Part shown: in pieces, positions 40,345-49,443 of the stretch
Layout of the letters: the number at the start of each line of letters is the position of its first letter
How positions within the stretch are numbered: position 1 is the first letter of the stretch
DNA from: Acidimicrobiaceae bacterium
GTDB lineage: Bacteria; Actinomycetota; Acidimicrobiia; Acidimicrobiales; RAAP-2
NCBI GenBank assembly: GCA_003162395.1
Contig: PMON01000060.1
Location: 1-64,000 of the forward strand
Length of the DNA stretch: 64,000 nucleotides
Reading direction: 5' to 3'
The notes under the pieces: generated by a model
Databases searched by the model: none
Told to the model about the DNA's origin: nothing
The model's input: the letters and a program-made list of their open reading frames with translations, nothing else
Made by a program: the position numbers and the translations under genes

Positions 40345-41070
40345 GTCGGTCAGCCCAAGGGGCGGGCCCAAGGAACGCGAGATGCGGGCAGCTCGTACCT
40401 GAAGAACGGCCCGGTGTGGCACCCGCCTGTGAGCACGACCTCGGCCTCGGGCCCGAGACGCTCGGCGACCGCGACGACTCCAGAGTGGAACGGGTCGCGC
40501 CGTAGCCGCCCATTGAGATCCCCATTGTCGCGATCTGGTCCGGATGACAACCGAGTCCCCAGCCCTGCGACATCGGGATGAGCTCGTGGACAACCATCGC
40601 CATCGGGGCGTCGGTGAAGTGGGGGTGCCAGTAGCCCTGGCCTCCGTCGACGGTGACGAGGACCATCGGCGCGAGCGGCTGGCCCCTAACCGTGCTCGCG
40701 ATCGCCCTCGCCCGGCGTCAGGCCCGGGCGGGTGTTGGTGTAGTTGGTGCCTTCGCCGTGGAGCATGACGACGAGTGCCAACTCGGCCCCCTCGCGCGGC
40801 CCGTTGGGTACCCGACCGTGTAGCCGACCACCCGGCGCCGCGCCTGCGAGTAGAACGCGCCCGGGACGCTCTCGCCGACTTCGCGGTCGTCGAGTGCCAC
40901 GGACGGCACGTCGCACGCCCCGTCAATGCGGTCGAGCAGCGACGTGCCGGGCAGCACGCCGTGGGCCACGAGCTCGACGCCGGTGGCACCGACGATGACC
41001 ACGCCTGCGGCGGTGCAAAGTCCACCGCAGAGCAGCCGGCGACGCGAGACCGTGGCGTGGAGAGGACGCT
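40345..41070 (-). pseudogene. Tat-signal alpha/beta-hydrolase (esterase), multiply frameshifted
   Basis: SRRRLLCGGLCTAAGVVIVG | ELALVVMLHGEGTNYTNTRPG | MVLVTVDGGQGYWHPHFTDAPMAMVVHELIPM...GISMGGYGAT | VVAVAERLGPEAEVVLTGGCHTGPFFRYELPAS in different frames. Confidence 0.75.
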
Positions 41071-41092
41071 TGTCAAGACAGCCCGCCGCTCG

Positions 41093-42106
41093 TTACGCCG
41101 AGCGCCGCGTCGTCGCCCCGATGCCGCGCGAGACCGCCTGGTGCGCGCACACGAGCGCGAGTGCCATCACGACCGCGGCCCCGATGTCGATCGCCCCGAC
41201 GTGGAAGAGGTTCGACGGGATCGAGCGAGGGCGCGGCGAGCTGTCCGACAGCCACGCGATCGAGCCCAAGAGGAAACCCGCCATGGCGATCGAGGCGAGC
41301 TGGCCAACGCGAAGCTCGTAGCGCGCCAGCCGGGCGGGGAGCTCGACGCGGCGGAGCGTCACGCCCGCCGCGACCGACAGGGCCGCCATCGCGACAGGGC
41401 TCACCGCCATCCAGACGACCTCGGGCGCGGGGAACGACTGCAGGGCGCCGGGGTGCGCCCAGTACGAGGTGATCGCGAGCGTCGCCGCCCACAGGAACGC
41501 GGCCACGCCGCCCGGCACGAGCCCCTGGTAGGCCCAATGGTGTCCGCCGGTGCCGGGCCACCCGTTCTCGAACCGCCGTGCCCCGACGATGAGGACCGTG
41601 GTCGCGAGCGCCGCGACGCCCGCCGGCACCGCCAGGCGTCGACGCAGTGTGCCGCGAACGATCCGCACCGCGACGATCGCGACGATCGGCGCCACCGCGC
41701 ACGCACCGAGCACGGCGAGCGCGAGCACCGCGCCGCTCATCGCGACGACGCCGATCGTGGTCCCTTCGGTCCGCGGCGACGACCACTGCCAGCCTACGAC
41801 GAGCTGTGACCACACCGCGAGGCCCACGGTGAGGAAGACGGCGAGCGAGGCGGCCAGCCACGCGAGGCTTGAGCGCGCCTGGGTCGGGGTGCCGCCCGAC
41901 ATCCCCGCGATCCCCGCCCGGGTCGCGCGGGCGAGCGTGCCGCTCCACGCGATGTTCAGCGCGCGACGACACGATCGCGGGCGCTCGTCGAGCTCGCACT
42001 CGAGCAGCGCGCAGAACTCGTCGCCGTAGCGAGCGCGCCAGGCCCTCGGGTACCACGCCATGAGCCGACGGGCTCGAGCAGCGCTGCGGTGGCCCGCTGC
42101 GGTCAC
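41093..42106 (-). CDS. Integral membrane protein encoded with PadR
   Basis: GTG start overlaps padR stop; MAWYPRAWRARYGDEFCALLECEL, several TM. Confidence 0.7.
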   Translation of the reverse strand: MTAAGHRSAARARRLMAWYPRAWRARYGDEFCALLECELDERPRSCRRALNIAWSGTLARATRAGIAGMSGGTPTQARSSLAWLAASLAVFLTVGLAVWSQLVVGWQWSSPRTEGTTIGVVAMSGAVLALAVLGACAVAPIVAIVAVRIVRGTLRRRLAVPAGVAALATTVLIVGARRFENGWPGTGGHHWAYQGLVPGGVAAFLWAATLAITSYWAHPGALQSFPAPEVVWMAVSPVAMAALSVAAGVTLRRVELPARLARYELRVGQLASIAMAGFLLGSIAWLSDSSPRPRSIPSNLFHVGAIDIGAAVVMALALVCAHQAVSRGIGATTRRSA

Positions 42107-42489
42107 GTCGGGGCCAGGCCCGCGTCGAGTCGACGGAGCCCCTCGTCGGCGACCTGTCGCTGGGCGTCCAGGTGGGCGCGCAGCGCGGCCGCGCCCGCCG
42201 CGGTGAGCCGATAGGGGCGTCGTCGATCCTCGCTCGCGAGCGCCTCGATCAGGCCCTGGCCCTCGAGCCGCGCGAGCGCCTCGTAGAGCGTGCCGGGCGC
42301 GAGCCGGACCCCCGCCATCGACTCGACGTCCTTGGTCAAGGCGTACCCGTGCTTCGAACCGCCGGCGAGGCTCGACAAGATGAGCGTCGCCGGCCCCGCG
42401 TAGCGCCCGAAGGAGCCGAGCGCCGCCGCCGCCGTCGACTCGGGAGCCTTCGAGCGTCCAGCCATCTGCTCCAGCATATATCGCCTCAC
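42103..42489 (-). CDS. PadR-family transcriptional regulator
   Basis: LILSSLAGGSKHGYALTKDVESMAGVRLAPGTLYEALARLEGQGLIEALASEDRRRPYRLTAAG. Confidence 0.92.
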   Translation of the reverse strand: MRRYMLEQMAGRSKAPESTAAAALGSFGRYAGPATLILSSLAGGSKHGYALTKDVESMAGVRLAPGTLYEALARLEGQGLIEALASEDRRRPYRLTAAGAAALRAHLDAQRQVADEGLRRLDAGLAPT

Positions 42490-42495
42490 GATCTA
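42477..42495. promoter_or_regulatory. Dyad TATATCG-N5-CGATCTA at the padR start, candidate operator
   Basis: Same layout as 43575-43593; arms differ by one base from perfect. Confidence 0.55.
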
Positions 42496-43565
42496 GTGGC
42501 GGCCACCTGAACGGCAGCGCGCCCGGGTCCCACGAGGTCGGGCAGGGCACCGACGACGAAGCGCCGGGGCCCCGGGTTCGAGAGCCGCCAGAGCCCGGCG
42601 TCGACCACGAAGTGGGCGCCGACGAGCCCGAGGTACACACCGAAGGCGACCCTGCTCAGCCCCGCAGACGCCGAGAGGTGCGACGTCGCACGCAGGGCGA
42701 GGCCCCCGAGGAGTGCCGCCACACCGAGCGTCGCGACGCTCGACCAGCGACGAGTGCCCTCGCCTCGGCGCACGGCGATCAGCCCGACGAGGAGCAGGTA
42801 CTGGAGGCCGTGCGCGATCGTCATGCCGCCGATCGCCCCGTAGGGAGAGCCCACCACGTACATCGGGGTGGTGAAGCACATCGAGACGGCGGCGCATGCC
42901 AAGAACCCCGACGGTCGGGCTCGAGCTGGCCGTCGGGCGAGCGCGAGCAGTCCGGCGCCCGCGGCGAGCGCGAAGCCGAGCATCGCGACATGGAACACGA
43001 GCGGGCTCGCCGGCACGTCGCGCAAGTCGAGGAGCGATGGTCGAGCGAGGAACGCCACGACGCCGCACCAGCCCGTCGCCAGGAGGCAGCGCCGTTCGGC
43101 GGCTCGCAGCGGCCCCGCGCCGCTCGACATCGACGCCAGGGTCGCGATGCCGACGTTCTGCTTCGTGAAGTGGAAGAGCTGCCAGGCGAAGAACACCTCC
43201 AGGCAGAGCTGCAGCGCGACAGCACCGAGCACGGGCACGACGGCCGCGCCGAGGGCCACGAGCGACACGGGGACCACGACGAAACGAACGGGCTGCTGTC
43301 GAGCACACGACCGCACGGCGTCGAGGCCAGCGAGCCAGCCCGTCGACGCGACGTGCATCGCGTAGCCGACGAACAGGAGAACCATCAGACCGTCACCGAC
43401 GCGCACGCCGTCGGGAGGTGCGGCGAGTGCGGCGCCCACGAGCGCCCCCACGGTCGCGACGATCGAGGCGGCGAGCCACGCTCGCGCGAGCGGCGTCGCG
43501 CTGGGTGCGACCGCGAGATCGCCCGTGGCCCGTGGGAGCGAGTGGCTCGGCGACCGAAGCAGCAT
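42486..43565 (-). CDS. Polytopic membrane protein, unknown function
   Basis: Multiple TM segments; WQLFHFTKQNVGIATLAS. Confidence 0.65.
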   Translation of the reverse strand: MLLRSPSHSLPRATGDLAVAPSATPLARAWLAASIVATVGALVGAALAAPPDGVRVGDGLMVLLFVGYAMHVASTGWLAGLDAVRSCARQQPVRFVVVPVSLVALGAAVVPVLGAVALQLCLEVFFAWQLFHFTKQNVGIATLASMSSGAGPLRAAERRCLLATGWCGVVAFLARPSLLDLRDVPASPLVFHVAMLGFALAAGAGLLALARRPARARPSGFLACAAVSMCFTTPMYVVGSPYGAIGGMTIAHGLQYLLLVGLIAVRRGEGTRRWSSVATLGVAALLGGLALRATSHLSASAGLSRVAFGVYLGLVGAHFVVDAGLWRLSNPGPRRFVVGALPDLVGPGRAAVQVAATRS

Positions 43566-43574
43566 GCGGCAGTC

Positions 43575-43593
43575 TATATCGTGATCCGATATA
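43575..43593. promoter_or_regulatory. Dyad TATATCG-N5-CGATATA in the divergent intergenic region, candidate PadR operator
   Basis: Perfect 7-bp arms. Confidence 0.6.
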
Positions 43594-43662
43594 CCGTCAA
43601 GCGATCGAAGCAGGGAAGTCGATGCAGGAGGTCCGTTCCCCGCCCCCTCGTACGATGGGCAC

Positions 43663-44427
43663 GTGTGCTCGCGTCGACTCACCGACGAGGAGCTCGCGCA
43701 CTACCAGGCCGCTGGCTGGCTGCTGCTTGACGGACTGCTCGAGATCACCCCTCGCGAGCTCCAGGACGCCGTGGCTGCGGTGGCCGCGTGGCCCGACGAC
43801 GGCGAGTGGCTCCACCACCGCGAGATGACCGACGCGGGGCCGCGCCTCGCTCGGACCGAGAACTTCACCCCGTTCAGCGAGCCCCTGTTCGACCTCTTGC
43901 GGCGCGGCGCGCTGCCCGACGTCGCAGGACAGCTGCTGGGCGAGCCGGCCCTCTTGTACAAGGAGAAGATCAACTACAAGCTTGTCGGAGGCGCGGGCTT
44001 CTCGCCGCACCAGGACAAGCCCGCCTACCCGTTCGTGGACCAGGTCCTGAGCGTCATGGTCGCCGTCGACGACGCCACGATCGAGAACGGCTGCCTGTTC
44101 GTCGTGAGCGGTCGGCACGACGAGTTGCTGGACCAGGACGATCGAGGCTGCATCACCCAGGAGCGCACCGACTCGTTCGACTGGCAGCCCGTCGAGCTCC
44201 GGGCGGGCGCGACCTTGTTCTTCCATGCCCTGACCCCGCATCGCAGCGGGCCAAACATCTCGGGCGCGGACCGCCGCGCGCTGTATCCAACGTACAACGG
44301 GGCCTCAGAGGGCGACCTGCGCGACGCCTACTACGCGGCGAAGCGCCATGCCTTTCAAGAGGGTGGTGCTGCGCCGGACCGGGTCCGCCTCTCTTTGATC
44401 GGCGACTTCGAGGGCCGCCCCGCGTGA
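43663..44427 (+). CDS. PhyH-family Fe(II)/2OG dioxygenase, PhnY/TmpA-like
   Basis: LTDEELAHYQAAGWLLLDGLL...LLYKEKINYKLVGGAGFSPHQDKPAYPFVDQVLSVMVAVDD...FFHALTPHRSGPN. Confidence 0.85.
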   Translation: MCSRRLTDEELAHYQAAGWLLLDGLLEITPRELQDAVAAVAAWPDDGEWLHHREMTDAGPRLARTENFTPFSEPLFDLLRRGALPDVAGQLLGEPALLYKEKINYKLVGGAGFSPHQDKPAYPFVDQVLSVMVAVDDATIENGCLFVVSGRHDELLDQDDRGCITQERTDSFDWQPVELRAGATLFFHALTPHRSGPNISGADRRALYPTYNGASEGDLRDAYYAAKRHAFQEGGAAPDRVRLSLIGDFEGRPA

Positions 44428-44999
44428 GCGGCGCGCCGAAGTCGGTCGAGTCGCTCCTCGCGCTCTACGAGCGTCGCGGCGACGAGCACTACGGCGAGGA
44501 CGTGACGCAGCGCTCGCACGCCCTGCAGTGTGCCGCCCTCGCGAGCGGCGACGGGGCGTCCGACGAGCTCGTGGCGGCGGCGCTCCTCCATGACGTCGGT
44601 CACCTCCTTGGTGGCGATCGTCCGACGGGGTGGCGCGACGACGTCGACGACGACCGCCACGAGGCGCTCGGCGCGAGGGTGCTCGCGTCCCTCTTCGGCA
44701 CCGGCGTCGCCGCGCCCGTCGCGCTGCACGTGACCGCGAAGCGGTGGCGCTGCGCGGTCGACCCCGCGTACCTCGCCGCGCTGTCGCCCACCTCGCGCGC
44801 CACGCTCGTCGCTCAGGGCGGTCCGCTGGGCGACACCGAGCGCGAGCGGTTCGCGGCGCACCCGTCGTTCCGCGACGCGGTCCGGCTGCGCGAGTGGGAC
44901 GACGCCGCCAAGGATCCGTCCGCGCCGCTTCGCTCGGTGCGCGAGCACGAGCCGCTCCTGCGCGCCCTCGCTGCACGCCCGGGTCCCGCGCACCCGTGA
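44424..44999 (+). CDS. HD-domain diiron oxygenase, PhnZ/TmpB-like (phosphonate-operon HD protein)
   Basis: YERRGDEHYGEDVTQRSHALQCAALA...LVAAALLHDVGHLL...RHEALGARVLASLFGTGVAAPVALHVTAKRWRCAVDPAYLAALSPTSRATLVAQGGPL; GTG overlaps upstream TGA. Confidence 0.85.
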   Translation: MSGAPKSVESLLALYERRGDEHYGEDVTQRSHALQCAALASGDGASDELVAAALLHDVGHLLGGDRPTGWRDDVDDDRHEALGARVLASLFGTGVAAPVALHVTAKRWRCAVDPAYLAALSPTSRATLVAQGGPLGDTERERFAAHPSFRDAVRLREWDDAAKDPSAPLRSVREHEPLLRALAARPGPAHP

Positions 45000-45179
45000 G
45001 CGATCGCGCAGCAAGCACCGTGGACCACGAGGCGGCGCGCCAGATCTGGATCCTGCTCGAGCCGTTCAAAGGCGACCGACCGGAGTTGGGTCGCGCAGGG
45101 CCATCAATCCCATGGGGACCGCTGAGCCACTGATACGGGCATCGTGGGCCGCCCGCCCGTCGACCTGCACAATGGGTCC

Positions 45180-46100
45180 ATGGTCGTGGTGTTTGCGATT
45201 GCCGCCGCGCTGGTGAACGCCGTGACCAGCTTCCTGCAGCGACTCGGCGTCGAGGACGCCCCGAGGACCGAGACGGGGTCGCGGGGCCTCGTCGCCCACG
45301 CGGTCCGTCGCCCCATCTGGCTGCTCGGCTTCGTGTGCATGCTCGGCGGCTTCGTCTTCCAGGCACTCGCCCTTCACGGGGGCTCGCTCGCCGTGGTCCA
45401 GCCCCTCTTGACTACCGAGCTGCTCTTCGTCGTGGTCATCCTGTGGGCATGGTTCGGCATCGGCGTGCGGACCAGGGACTGGCTCTACGCCGCCCTGACC
45501 ATCGTGGGCCTCGCGACGTTCCTCGCTGTCGTCGCGCCCACCAACTCGGGCCATCCTCCGACGAACGGGACGTGGGCGGTCGCCATCGCGGCCACCGCGG
45601 GCGCGATGGTCGGCCTCGCGGCGATGTCGAGGACCGGACCTCCCTGGTGGCGAGCCCTCATTCTCGGCGCCGCAGCGAGCGTCGGCTTCGCGCTGACTGC
45701 CGCGCTCACGAAGGCGTTCTCGGACGCGTTCGCGATCGGGATCAGCGACGTCGTCACCTCGTGGCAGACCTACGCGCTCTGCGTCGTCGGGCTGTCGTCG
45801 TTCGTGCTCATGCAGCACGCGTTCCACGCGGGGCCCTTCGCCGCGTCCCAGTCGACCCTGATCTTGGTCAACCCCTTCGTCTCGGTCGGACTCGGCGCGT
45901 GGCTCTACGGCGAGTCGTTCCCCCGGGGCACAGGCGTCGTCGTCGCGGGGGTGCTCGCCGTCGTCGTGTTCGCCGCGGGCGCGATCGGGCTCTGCACGTC
46001 ACCGCTCGTCGCTGGCGTGCACGCAAGCGACGCCGTCCAGCTCCTCGCGGGTCGCGGGCGCCTCGCGAGGCATCGCGCGGAGCGAGGCGCCACGCGCTGA
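45180..46100 (+). CDS. DMT-family transporter (EamA/NIPA-like)
   Basis: About nine TM; two-half layout; LALHGGSLAVVQPLLTTELLFVVV. Confidence 0.75.
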   Translation: MVVVFAIAAALVNAVTSFLQRLGVEDAPRTETGSRGLVAHAVRRPIWLLGFVCMLGGFVFQALALHGGSLAVVQPLLTTELLFVVVILWAWFGIGVRTRDWLYAALTIVGLATFLAVVAPTNSGHPPTNGTWAVAIAATAGAMVGLAAMSRTGPPWWRALILGAAASVGFALTAALTKAFSDAFAIGISDVVTSWQTYALCVVGLSSFVLMQHAFHAGPFAASQSTLILVNPFVSVGLGAWLYGESFPRGTGVVVAGVLAVVVFAAGAIGLCTSPLVAGVHASDAVQLLAGRGRLARHRAERGATR

Positions 46101-46117
46101 GCGCACCGCGGCGACGT

Positions 46118-47158
46118 TCAGCGCGACGCCGCGCTCGGGCCGGCGGCGCGGACGCACCGCGAGGGATCGGCCCTCGCGGAGTTCTTGGCGACCTCGAGGC
46201 ATGACTCGTTGACGACCTGGAAGTCGCGGCCGTCGATCCCGTCCAGCTGGTGAAGCAGGTCGTTGCTCCAGGCCGCGCTCGGGACCCCCGAGAGGTACCA
46301 AGCCGAGCCGTTGTCAGCGATGATAATGCCGTAGGTCTTGAGCGCCTGGAGGATGATCCGGTCGACCCTCGGGTACACCGCGATGTCGACGTTGCCCCGC
46401 AGCCGCAGCCGAAGGCCCATCGGCGGGAGCGACGCGTTGTGGACGCCCGCCTCGTGTCGCGCGGGCCACACGTAGGCGGCATTCGTCGCCGGCACGGTGA
46501 CGCGGATGGCGTGGTCGATGACCCCCGCGGCGATCTCCTCGGGGCGAACGAGCCCCGGCAAGATCGCGAGCCCTGCGGCGTCGGCCGACGTCCAGCCCGC
46601 GGGCCGCAGCGCGTCCGTGGCGAGGTGGAAGACCGCGCCCGAGCCCGCCGTCCAGTTCACCGAGTGGGCAACGGGCCTCGCGTCGTAGAGCTCGTAGTCC
46701 GTGCAGGTCTGCCGGTTGACGATGAGCACGTGTCGGTCCCCCGTCGAGCGCGGCCCGCCTTCGATCCGCGGGTTCTTGGGCACCGGGTACCCGATGCGGT
46801 CCGACTCGGACGCGTAGAGGAACGCGACGTGCACCTTTGGCTGGGCGTTGCCGACCACGTTGTAGGGGATGCCGATCGGCTCGCCATCCCACAGCCCCGA
46901 GCCGAAGTCAGGGTGCAGCGGCGAGCCCGCGCCGATCGCGGCGATCAGCGCCGCGGAGTCCTTGGCGACCGGCAGGGACGCGACCGGCGTGCGCCACACG
47001 CTGTTGGCGGGCGCGACGGCGCACGTGGGCGCGCCCGCGATCGCGGTGGGGCTCGTCCGGATGGTCGCCGCCGCGCTCGTCGCGGCGAGCACGCCTGGCG
47101 CTGCGAGCGCGGCGGCGACGAGCCCGGCGACCACGGCGCGCTGTGGGTTCACTCGCAC
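46118..47158 (-). CDS. Secreted hypothetical protein
   Basis: Signal peptide AVVAGLVAAALAAPGVLAATSAAA; ...VWPARHEAGVHNASLPPMGLRLRLRGNVDIA. Confidence 0.65.
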   Translation of the reverse strand: MRVNPQRAVVAGLVAAALAAPGVLAATSAAATIRTSPTAIAGAPTCAVAPANSVWRTPVASLPVAKDSAALIAAIGAGSPLHPDFGSGLWDGEPIGIPYNVVGNAQPKVHVAFLYASESDRIGYPVPKNPRIEGGPRSTGDRHVLIVNRQTCTDYELYDARPVAHSVNWTAGSGAVFHLATDALRPAGWTSADAAGLAILPGLVRPEEIAAGVIDHAIRVTVPATNAAYVWPARHEAGVHNASLPPMGLRLRLRGNVDIAVYPRVDRIILQALKTYGIIIADNGSAWYLSGVPSAAWSNDLLHQLDGIDGRDFQVVNESCLEVAKNSARADPSRCVRAAGPSAASR

Positions 47159-47201
47159 GGCCCTCCTTGTGGACGCTCCCCATCGTAGGGAGCGAGGAGG
47201 A

Positions 47202-47555
47202 TCAGCCCTGGTGGTTTGGGTTGAAGATGAGGCCCACGAGTGCGCCCTGTGGGCTTCGCACGAGCGCCGTCACGATGCCGCCGCCGACGTCGGCCGGCGC
47301 GGCCACGACCTCGGCGCCGAGCGCGACGGCCTCGTCGAGCGAGGCCTGCACGTCGTCGACGCCCCAGTACACCTGGGCGCCGTCGCCCGCGTCAGCGTCT
47401 GGGACGAGGCCCAACTCGTCACCGCCGACCTCGAAGCCGACGTAGAAGGGCTCCTTGAAGTACGGCTGCTGGCCGAGCACCGCGCTCCACCACGAGGTCG
47501 CGCCCTCGAGGTCCTCGGCGGGGTAGATGACCGTGCGCAGGCCCTGGAGTCGCAT
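47202..47555 (-). CDS. VOC/glyoxalase-family protein
   Basis: RTVIYPAEDLEGATSWWSAVLGQQPYFKEPFYVGFEVGGDELGLVPD. Confidence 0.88.
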   Translation of the reverse strand: MRLQGLRTVIYPAEDLEGATSWWSAVLGQQPYFKEPFYVGFEVGGDELGLVPDADAGDGAQVYWGVDDVQASLDEAVALGAEVVAAPADVGGGIVTALVRSPQGALVGLIFNPNHQG

Positions 47556-48310
47556 CAGACCGCCGGGATCTCGTTCCCCACCAGTCGGGGCGCGATCACT
47601 GCGAGGCCGGCGAGCAGCGCGGCGGCGTCGTCGTCGTCGAGCACCGAGTACGCCGGGGCAACGAGGCGATCGGTGCGCGCGTCGGCGGCCTTGAGCGCTG
47701 CCGTGTGCGCGTCGGTGACCACGGGGACGGGGTCTGACCAGCCAAAGGTCGTGTACATCTCGGGACGTCGAATGAAGTGCGCCGTCTTTGCGTCAAGGCC
47801 CTCCGCGACGATGGCGACCAGGTGCGCGGAGCCCCTTAACTCGCGCAGGACCGCGAGCTGGTGCATCGCCGCGGCGGGGGCGTCGTCAGGGACCGGCTCG
47901 GCCGCCGCGCCCGCGAAGAGCGAGAGCCCGGCCACCTGCTCACGGGCGGCGTCGACGACCTTGGTCGCCGCGGCCACGAAGCCGTCGAGCTCCTCGACGC
48001 CGTCGAGTCGCTCGCGGCCGAACTCGTGCGCCGCTTCGAAGTACTCGCGTCCTGCGCGACGCGGATCGATCTTCTCGCGGCCCGCCGCCCACATCATCTC
48101 GACGACGGCGGGGTTGAAGTAGCCGAACGCGCTCGAGACGACGGGCGCCTCCACGTCGCCCAGGACCCCGCCCCGGCCGAGGAAGTAGAACTGGAACGTG
48201 TCGAGCCCCAGTCGCTCGCCGCGGGCGGTCGTCGCAGGGTCGAAGTAGTACAGCCAGCCGTGCGACGAGATCGTCTCGCAGGCAGCGTCGATGAGCTTCT
48301 GGGTGTCCAT
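47555..48310 (-). CDS. SCO6745-family (HTH-like) protein
   Basis: ETISSHGWLYYFDPATTARGERLGLDTFQFYFLGRGGVLGDVEAPVVSSAFGYFNP. Confidence 0.75.
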   Translation of the reverse strand: MDTQKLIDAACETISSHGWLYYFDPATTARGERLGLDTFQFYFLGRGGVLGDVEAPVVSSAFGYFNPAVVEMMWAAGREKIDPRRAGREYFEAAHEFGRERLDGVEELDGFVAAATKVVDAAREQVAGLSLFAGAAAEPVPDDAPAAAMHQLAVLRELRGSAHLVAIVAEGLDAKTAHFIRRPEMYTTFGWSDPVPVVTDAHTAALKAADARTDRLVAPAYSVLDDDDAAALLAGLAVIAPRLVGNEIPAV

Positions 48311-48386
48311 CGTCGAAGTCTGACAGCGACGTCGTGTGCTGTCGAACGCCGCCGTCGTCGTCGAGCGACGACGGTACGGTGACCGC

Positions 48387-49443
48387 GTGGAGGAAGGCGG
48401 CGCGACGCGAGGCACGGCACTCGCCGCGCTCTTGGACGACGAGCTCGGCTATGACGCGACGACGACCACGCGCCTCTCGAACCACCTGCCCATGGCGCTC
48501 GTCGCGCTGCAGCGGCTCGGCGCGAGCGACGATCGGCTGGCTGAGTTCGCGGACCGCTACCGCTCGCGCCTCGCGCCCCTCGAGCCCGCCGAGCCCGTCG
48601 GGTCGTTCGACGCGTGGCTGGCAGCGAGGGGCCAGCGCGCCGCCTACGGGCCGGTCCGCGAGTACCTCGGCCCGCTCCTCGATGCCGAGGGCGTCGAGCC
48701 GGTGGTGCGCCGGCACCTCTGTCACCTCGTCGACGGGCTCTCCGGCGCGGCCTTCCACGGGCTCATCCGCCTCGCCTACGCGCTCGAGAGCGCGAGCCCC
48801 GCGCGCGTCGCCGCGGGGCTCGCGTACCTGACCCAGGTCCACCAGCCGCTCGGGGTGCGCGGGCGCGGCACCGGCGTCACCGACGACCCCCTCGTCGCGC
48901 TGCGACGACTCTCGGATATGACGGTCCTCCAGCACGTCGCGGCCGACGGCAACATCGGGGAGCGGATGCGCCAGGTCGCCGCGCACGCGTCCTTCGCCGG
49001 GGTCGTCGACTGGCTCGTGGTCACGAGCGACACGCCGCGACGCCTGACCGGCGCCGCCGTGGCGCTCTACGCGGCGACGGACGACTTCACTGCGCTGCAC
49101 GGCGTGACCGCGAGCCACGCGATCGCGATCGTGTCGCCGTACGTGGACGACACCGAGGCGCTGTCGTCGTGGTGGTTCCAGGCGCTGGCCGCCGCGTACG
49201 TCACCATCGGCGCACCGGGTCTTGACGACCCTGCAGCGCCCCTGCGTCCCTGGCTCGAGGACCCTGCCCCGTGGGACGAGGTCGCTCGAGCAGGTTCCCT
49301 GAGCGACGACGAGCACGTGGTCAAGCTCGTCTACAGCGCTCGCGCGCTGCACGAGCACGCGGGCGACCCGCCTGCTGCTCGCCGCCGCGGCGCGCCAGGC
49401 CGGCATCGAGCCGGCACGCCTCGACACCGACGACGACACCTAA
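48387..49443 (+). CDS. Questin oxidase-like (DUF4243) protein with 1-nt frameshift near 49372
   Basis: TRLSNHLPMALVALQRLGASDDRL...; C-term LLLAAAARQAGIEPARLDTDDDT* recovered in a shifted frame. Confidence 0.7.

Noticed and set aside
44996-45136. 46-aa ORF (VSDRAASTVDHEAARQIWILLEPFKGD...) overlapping the HD gene stop
   Set aside because: Too short and no recognisable motif; may be a remnant
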